A stretch of 64,000 nt of DNA from Verrucomicrobiales bacterium (GTDB lineage: Bacteria > Verrucomicrobiota > Verrucomicrobiia > Limisphaerales > J093): NCBI GenBank assembly GCA_015075445.1, contig JABTUJ010000005.1:186001-250000 (forward strand), in the 5' to 3' direction. Numbering within the stretch: position 1 is the first letter of the stretch; the number at the start of each line of letters is the position of its first letter. Shown here in pieces: positions 61,108 to 64,000 of this stretch. The notes beneath the pieces are model-generated. The model was not told the DNA's origin. It ran no database searches and was given only the letters and a program-made list of their open reading frames with translations. Made by a program: the position numbers and the translations under genes.

Positions 61108-64000
61108 TCAGGGATTCTCAAGGCGCAGGTTCACGGGCGGCTGCGAGAAGGGCACGCCGCCGAAGGTGCCATCGACCGAACGGCCGGGCAGGAACAAGAG
61201 GGGGGCGACCCCGGGCGCCAACGGGACGCCGCCGAATCCACCATTGGCGGCCACGCCCGGCACCAGCAGCAGCGGAGCCGCCGCCGGCGTCACGGGCACC
61301 TGCCCGCCGCCGGATCCGGTGTTATGGGGGCTGGAGAAGAACAGCTCGGCGTGGTTGAGCGTGGCGAAGAGCTGCGGACGGGAGGCCGGGTCGAGCGGGT
61401 GGGTGCCCAGCTCCACCTCCACGCCATCGAACCACCCGTCACCGTCGGTGTCGGGCTTGAGCCGGTTGGTGCCGAAGCGCAGTTCCTGAATGTCGGTCAG
61501 GCCGTCCAGGTCGCTGTCCCGCTCCCGGTCGGGCACGCCGTCGAAGGTGCGCGGATTGCGCGGGTCGGTGCCGAGGATCATTTCCTCGCCGTTGCTGAGG
61601 CCGTCGTGGTCAAAGTCGTCGAGCCCATCGGGGATGCCGTTGTTGTTCTCGTCGGCGTTGTTCGGGTCCAGGCCATAGGCCAGCTCGAACTCGTCCAGCA
61701 GGCCGTCCCTGTCGGTGTCGGTGCCGATGACGACCTCGAAGCCCCAGTGCAGGTCGTTGGTCATCGCGTTGCCGGAGAGGTCGGTGACGCTGCGCAGGAG
61801 CGAGGCGAGGTAGCGGCCGGGCTGCTCCAGCGCCGGGAAGCGCAGCTCGCCCAGGCGCGCTTCGGCCACATAGGTGACTTCGCCGACCACGGGCACGTCG
61901 TCGGCGGTGCCCGGCAGGCGATCCGGGCCGAGGAACCGCAGCGTGAGGCGCCCGGGGGTGAGCGTGGCCTCGTCTATGGGCTCGTTGAAGATGAAGCCGG
62001 CGCGGGCGGGGGACACGGCGAACCCGTTGGCCATGGGCGCGGCCGGGAACGCGCGGGGCGGGGTCAAATCCGGTTGCAGCGCCACCAGGATCGCCTCGCT
62101 CCAGGTGAAGTTCCCGGCGGTGTCAATGGCCCGGGCCTGGACGCGGAGGCTCGAGCGTTCGGCGGTGAGGGCCGGGGCGAAGAAGGCGTACTCGAAGGGG
62201 AAGCTGCCGTCGGAGGCCACCCGCGCACCGTCCAGGTAGAACTCGACCTCGCGCACCTGGACATCGTCCGTGACCTCGGCGGCGACGACCTCGAAGCTGC
62301 CGGCCTCGATAGAGGGCGGGTTCAGGGGAAAGGTCGGCACGAGCCGGATGGTGGGGGCGTTGGTGCCGGTGTCCTGGGGGAGGTAGTTGAGAATCTGGAG
62401 GCCGGCGGTGGTGGCTCCGACGTAGGCCCGACCCAGGTGGCTGGCCACCGTGACGGTCAAGGCCGGCATCGGGTGGCTGGTGATGAACTGGTTGTTCCGC
62501 GCCGGGTCGGACAGATTGTAGAGCTGGACCTGGCGGTTGTTGTCCAGGGCGGTACCGGCGGCAGCCAGCCCAAGACCGGAGCCGTTGGCCACGAGTTGGG
62601 ACCAACCGAATTGGGTGTCGCTGGTCGTGGTTCGCTCGACGGGCGCGTCCGGATCGCTGAGGTCAAACACGCGGTAACCATCGATGTGGGTGACGTAGGC
62701 GAATCCTCCGCCGACGAAGAGCCGGTGGGCGAGTTCAGCGCTGCCGCTTGTCACGCCCGGTCCGCTGCGCACTAATTCACCTCCGACGAGCCGGTACGGC
62801 AGCAGGCGGCGGTTTGAGAGCACGTAAAGCCGGTCGCCGCCGAACTGCAGGTCCTGGACAGCCCCGCCGACACTGACGCGGCCCAATTGGGTTCCGGCGG
62901 CCAGCTCGACCACGACCACCTGGCCGCCCTGCGTACCCACGAACGCGATGCCCGCCGCCACCGTGACCGCGTTCGCCTCGCCGACCGCCGGAAGATAGTT
63001 CTTGATCCGCGCCGCCGGGGGGTCGGTGATGTCCACGATCTGCAACCCGGCCGGGCCGTCGGCCACGGCCACGAAGCTGTCGTTGCACGCCAGACGCCGC
63101 GCGTTCCCGGGGGTGTTCACGCGCACGATCTCGACCGGGTTGCGTCCGGGCGGGTGCTGGACCACCGCGATTCCGGCAGTGCCAAGCGCCAGCAGCACGC
63201 GATCGCCCACCGCGCACACGTCCGCCACCGAACCGGGCAGCGGCAAGACGCCCACGATCCCGGTGGCGAACGCGCCGCCGGCCAGCGGGTCCAATCCCGC
63301 CCGGACCGCCGCCGCGTCATTGAGGCCGTCGCCGTTGGAATCCTGGAGGTCCGGACGTGAGCCGGCGATGTACTCGGCGAAGTCGGGGAGACCATCGCCG
63401 TCGGTGTCAGGCGAGGTGTCCGGCTCGAGCATGACGTAGGGCGGGGTCACTCCCTGCCCGACGGCGGGCGATAGAAAGTCGCCGATGCCCACCTGGAAAT
63501 CCTCGGCGCGCAGGACGAAGAGGCGGAAGGGACGGTTGGGCGCCACCAGCACGCCCTCGAGCAACGCGCCGCTCCCGCCGGTGCGCCCGCGTTGGACAAC
63601 CTGGCCCGTGAGCATGTCCACCAACAGCCAGTGATGGACGCCACGGGAATAGACCGGACGCCGGCCCTGGGGCGCCGCGCCGTGCGTGGACCCGTCCACG
63701 TGCAGGGAGCCGGATGCGCGGGCGAGCGTGGGTCGGCCAGCCGGCCGACCGCCCGGCATCTCGGGCCGGGACGCTCCGTCCAGGGTGGCGATGAACTCCG
63801 GTGGAACTGCGGAGCCCGCCACGAGACGCACGACGTCGCCGCAGGAGGAAAAACGCCATTGGCTGAAGGCGCCAGGCGCAACCGTCCGGGATGCGACGAC
63901 CCGTCGGGTTTCGAGGTTGACCAAGTGCCAGGCCAGCGTGGTCAGGGAATCTCCGAAATGGAACACCATCGTTCGGTCCGCGCAGTCAGGTCCGAACTGG
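61108..64000 (-). CDS. Giant secreted protein with LVIVD, Ig-like and thrombospondin type 3 repeats (5' end outside window)
   Basis: At least 963 residues; the frame is open and protein-like up to the window edge, so the start lies outside. A calcium-binding thrombospondin type 3-like stretch (DTDGDGLPDF, DSNGDGLNDAA) precedes an LVIVD-type propeller (about 220-500 of the visible part; GLQIVDITDPPAARI, GGGFAYVTHIDGYRVFDLSDPDAP). An Ig/cadherin-like segment follows (VREVEFYLDGARVASDGSFPFEY), then an SbsA-type Ig domain (GFIFNEPIDEATLTPGRL) and a second thrombospondin type 3 array (DTDRDGLLDEF, NADENNNGIPDGLDDFDHDGLS, DSDLDGLTDI). The last 60 residues are repetitive (ANGGFGGVPLAPGVAPLLFLPG, VDGTFGGVPF). 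A Ca-dependent adhesive or cell-surface role is inferred. Confidence 0.85.
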   Translation of the reverse strand, partial: QFGPDCADRTMVFHFGDSLTTLAWHLVNLETRRVVASRTVAPGAFSQWRFSSCGDVVRLVAGSAVPPEFIATLDGASRPEMPGGRPAGRPTLARASGSLHVDGSTHGAAPQGRRPVYSRGVHHWLLVDMLTGQVVQRGRTGGSGALLEGVLVAPNRPFRLFVLRAEDFQVGIGDFLSPAVGQGVTPPYVMLEPDTSPDTDGDGLPDFAEYIAGSRPDLQDSNGDGLNDAAAVRAGLDPLAGGAFATGIVGVLPLPGSVADVCAVGDRVLLALGTAGIAVVQHPPGRNPVEIVRVNTPGNARRLACNDSFVAVADGPAGLQIVDITDPPAARIKNYLPAVGEANAVTVAAGIAFVGTQGGQVVVVELAAGTQLGRVSVGGAVQDLQFGGDRLYVLSNRRLLPYRLVGGELVRSGPGVTSGSAELAHRLFVGGGFAYVTHIDGYRVFDLSDPDAPVERTTTSDTQFGWSQLVANGSGLGLAAAGTALDNNRQVQLYNLSDPARNNQFITSHPMPALTVTVASHLGRAYVGATTAGLQILNYLPQDTGTNAPTIRLVPTFPLNPPSIEAGSFEVVAAEVTDDVQVREVEFYLDGARVASDGSFPFEYAFFAPALTAERSSLRVQARAIDTAGNFTWSEAILVALQPDLTPPRAFPAAPMANGFAVSPARAGFIFNEPIDEATLTPGRLTLRFLGPDRLPGTADDVPVVGEVTYVAEARLGELRFPALEQPGRYLASLLRSVTDLSGNAMTNDLHWGFEVVIGTDTDRDGLLDEFELAYGLDPNNADENNNGIPDGLDDFDHDGLSNGEEMILGTDPRNPRTFDGVPDRERDSDLDGLTDIQELRFGTNRLKPDTDGDGWFDGVEVELGTHPLDPASRPQLFATLNHAELFFSSPHNTGSGGGQVPVTPAAAPLLLVPGVAANGGFGGVPLAPGVAPLLFLPGRSVDGTFGGVPFSQPPVNLRLENP

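Overview
The window is a high-GC bacterial chromosome segment whose gene content points to Verrucomicrobiota (a Limisphaerales/Pedosphaera-like member of Verrucomicrobiae; inferred, no rRNA gene is present). The signs are large secreted Ig/fibronectin/LVIVD proteins ending in FYRL- or FYKA-type tails, zinc-ribbon Ser/Thr kinases fused to WD40 propellers beside an ECF sigma factor, a Tat-exported Gfo/Idh/MocA oxidoreductase, a YD/RHS giant and glycine-rich secreted proteins. I see no tRNA, rRNA, CRISPR array or replication origin.

Layout. 1-969: mobile-element debris (two diverged 260-bp direct repeats, a solo IS66-type end, a broken IS4-type transposase). 969-3421: an overlapping TIR-domain / aldo-keto reductase pair. 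3559-5329: Tat oxidoreductase and hibernation factor hpf, convergent around a strong hairpin. 5636-11938: a 2100-residue teneurin-like NHL/YD protein. 12048-14910: a MoxR-type ATPase paired with a VWA-like/metallopeptidase protein. 15178-15591: a small aspartic protease with an IS66-family element (15614-19088) inserted 22 bp upstream of its start; the element carries a DUF4338 (DruA-type) passenger between tnpB and tnpC. 19322-34696: a long minus-strand run of exported proteins and one kinase, with a terminator at 23250-23280 splitting it. 35081-43917: a second kinase overlapping a FecR-TPR-outer-membrane-barrel fusion, a small exported protein and a divergent ECF sigma factor. This is a plausible surface-sensing circuit. 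43918-57546: a damaged region in which two versions of the same 2-kb segment flank an intact MoxR / DUF58 / DUF4129-type operon. It also holds several frameshifted pseudogenes and a MITE-like repeat. 57547-59735: a Tm-1-like gene pair. 59949-64000: a second glycine-rich protein co-directional with a giant secreted protein that runs off the window.

How genes work together. Most non-mobile genes are envelope or extracellular. Kinases and the sigma factor are the probable intracellular regulators, two MoxR modules probably act as chaperone/maturation machines, and the TIR and DUF4338 genes are defence-like. Functions of the giant proteins are inferred from domain type only. Damaged stretches at 1-968, 44.4-48.4 kb and 55.7-57.4 kb may be genuine decay or partly low-quality sequence; deletion-rich differences between the two duplicate copies leave both explanations open.
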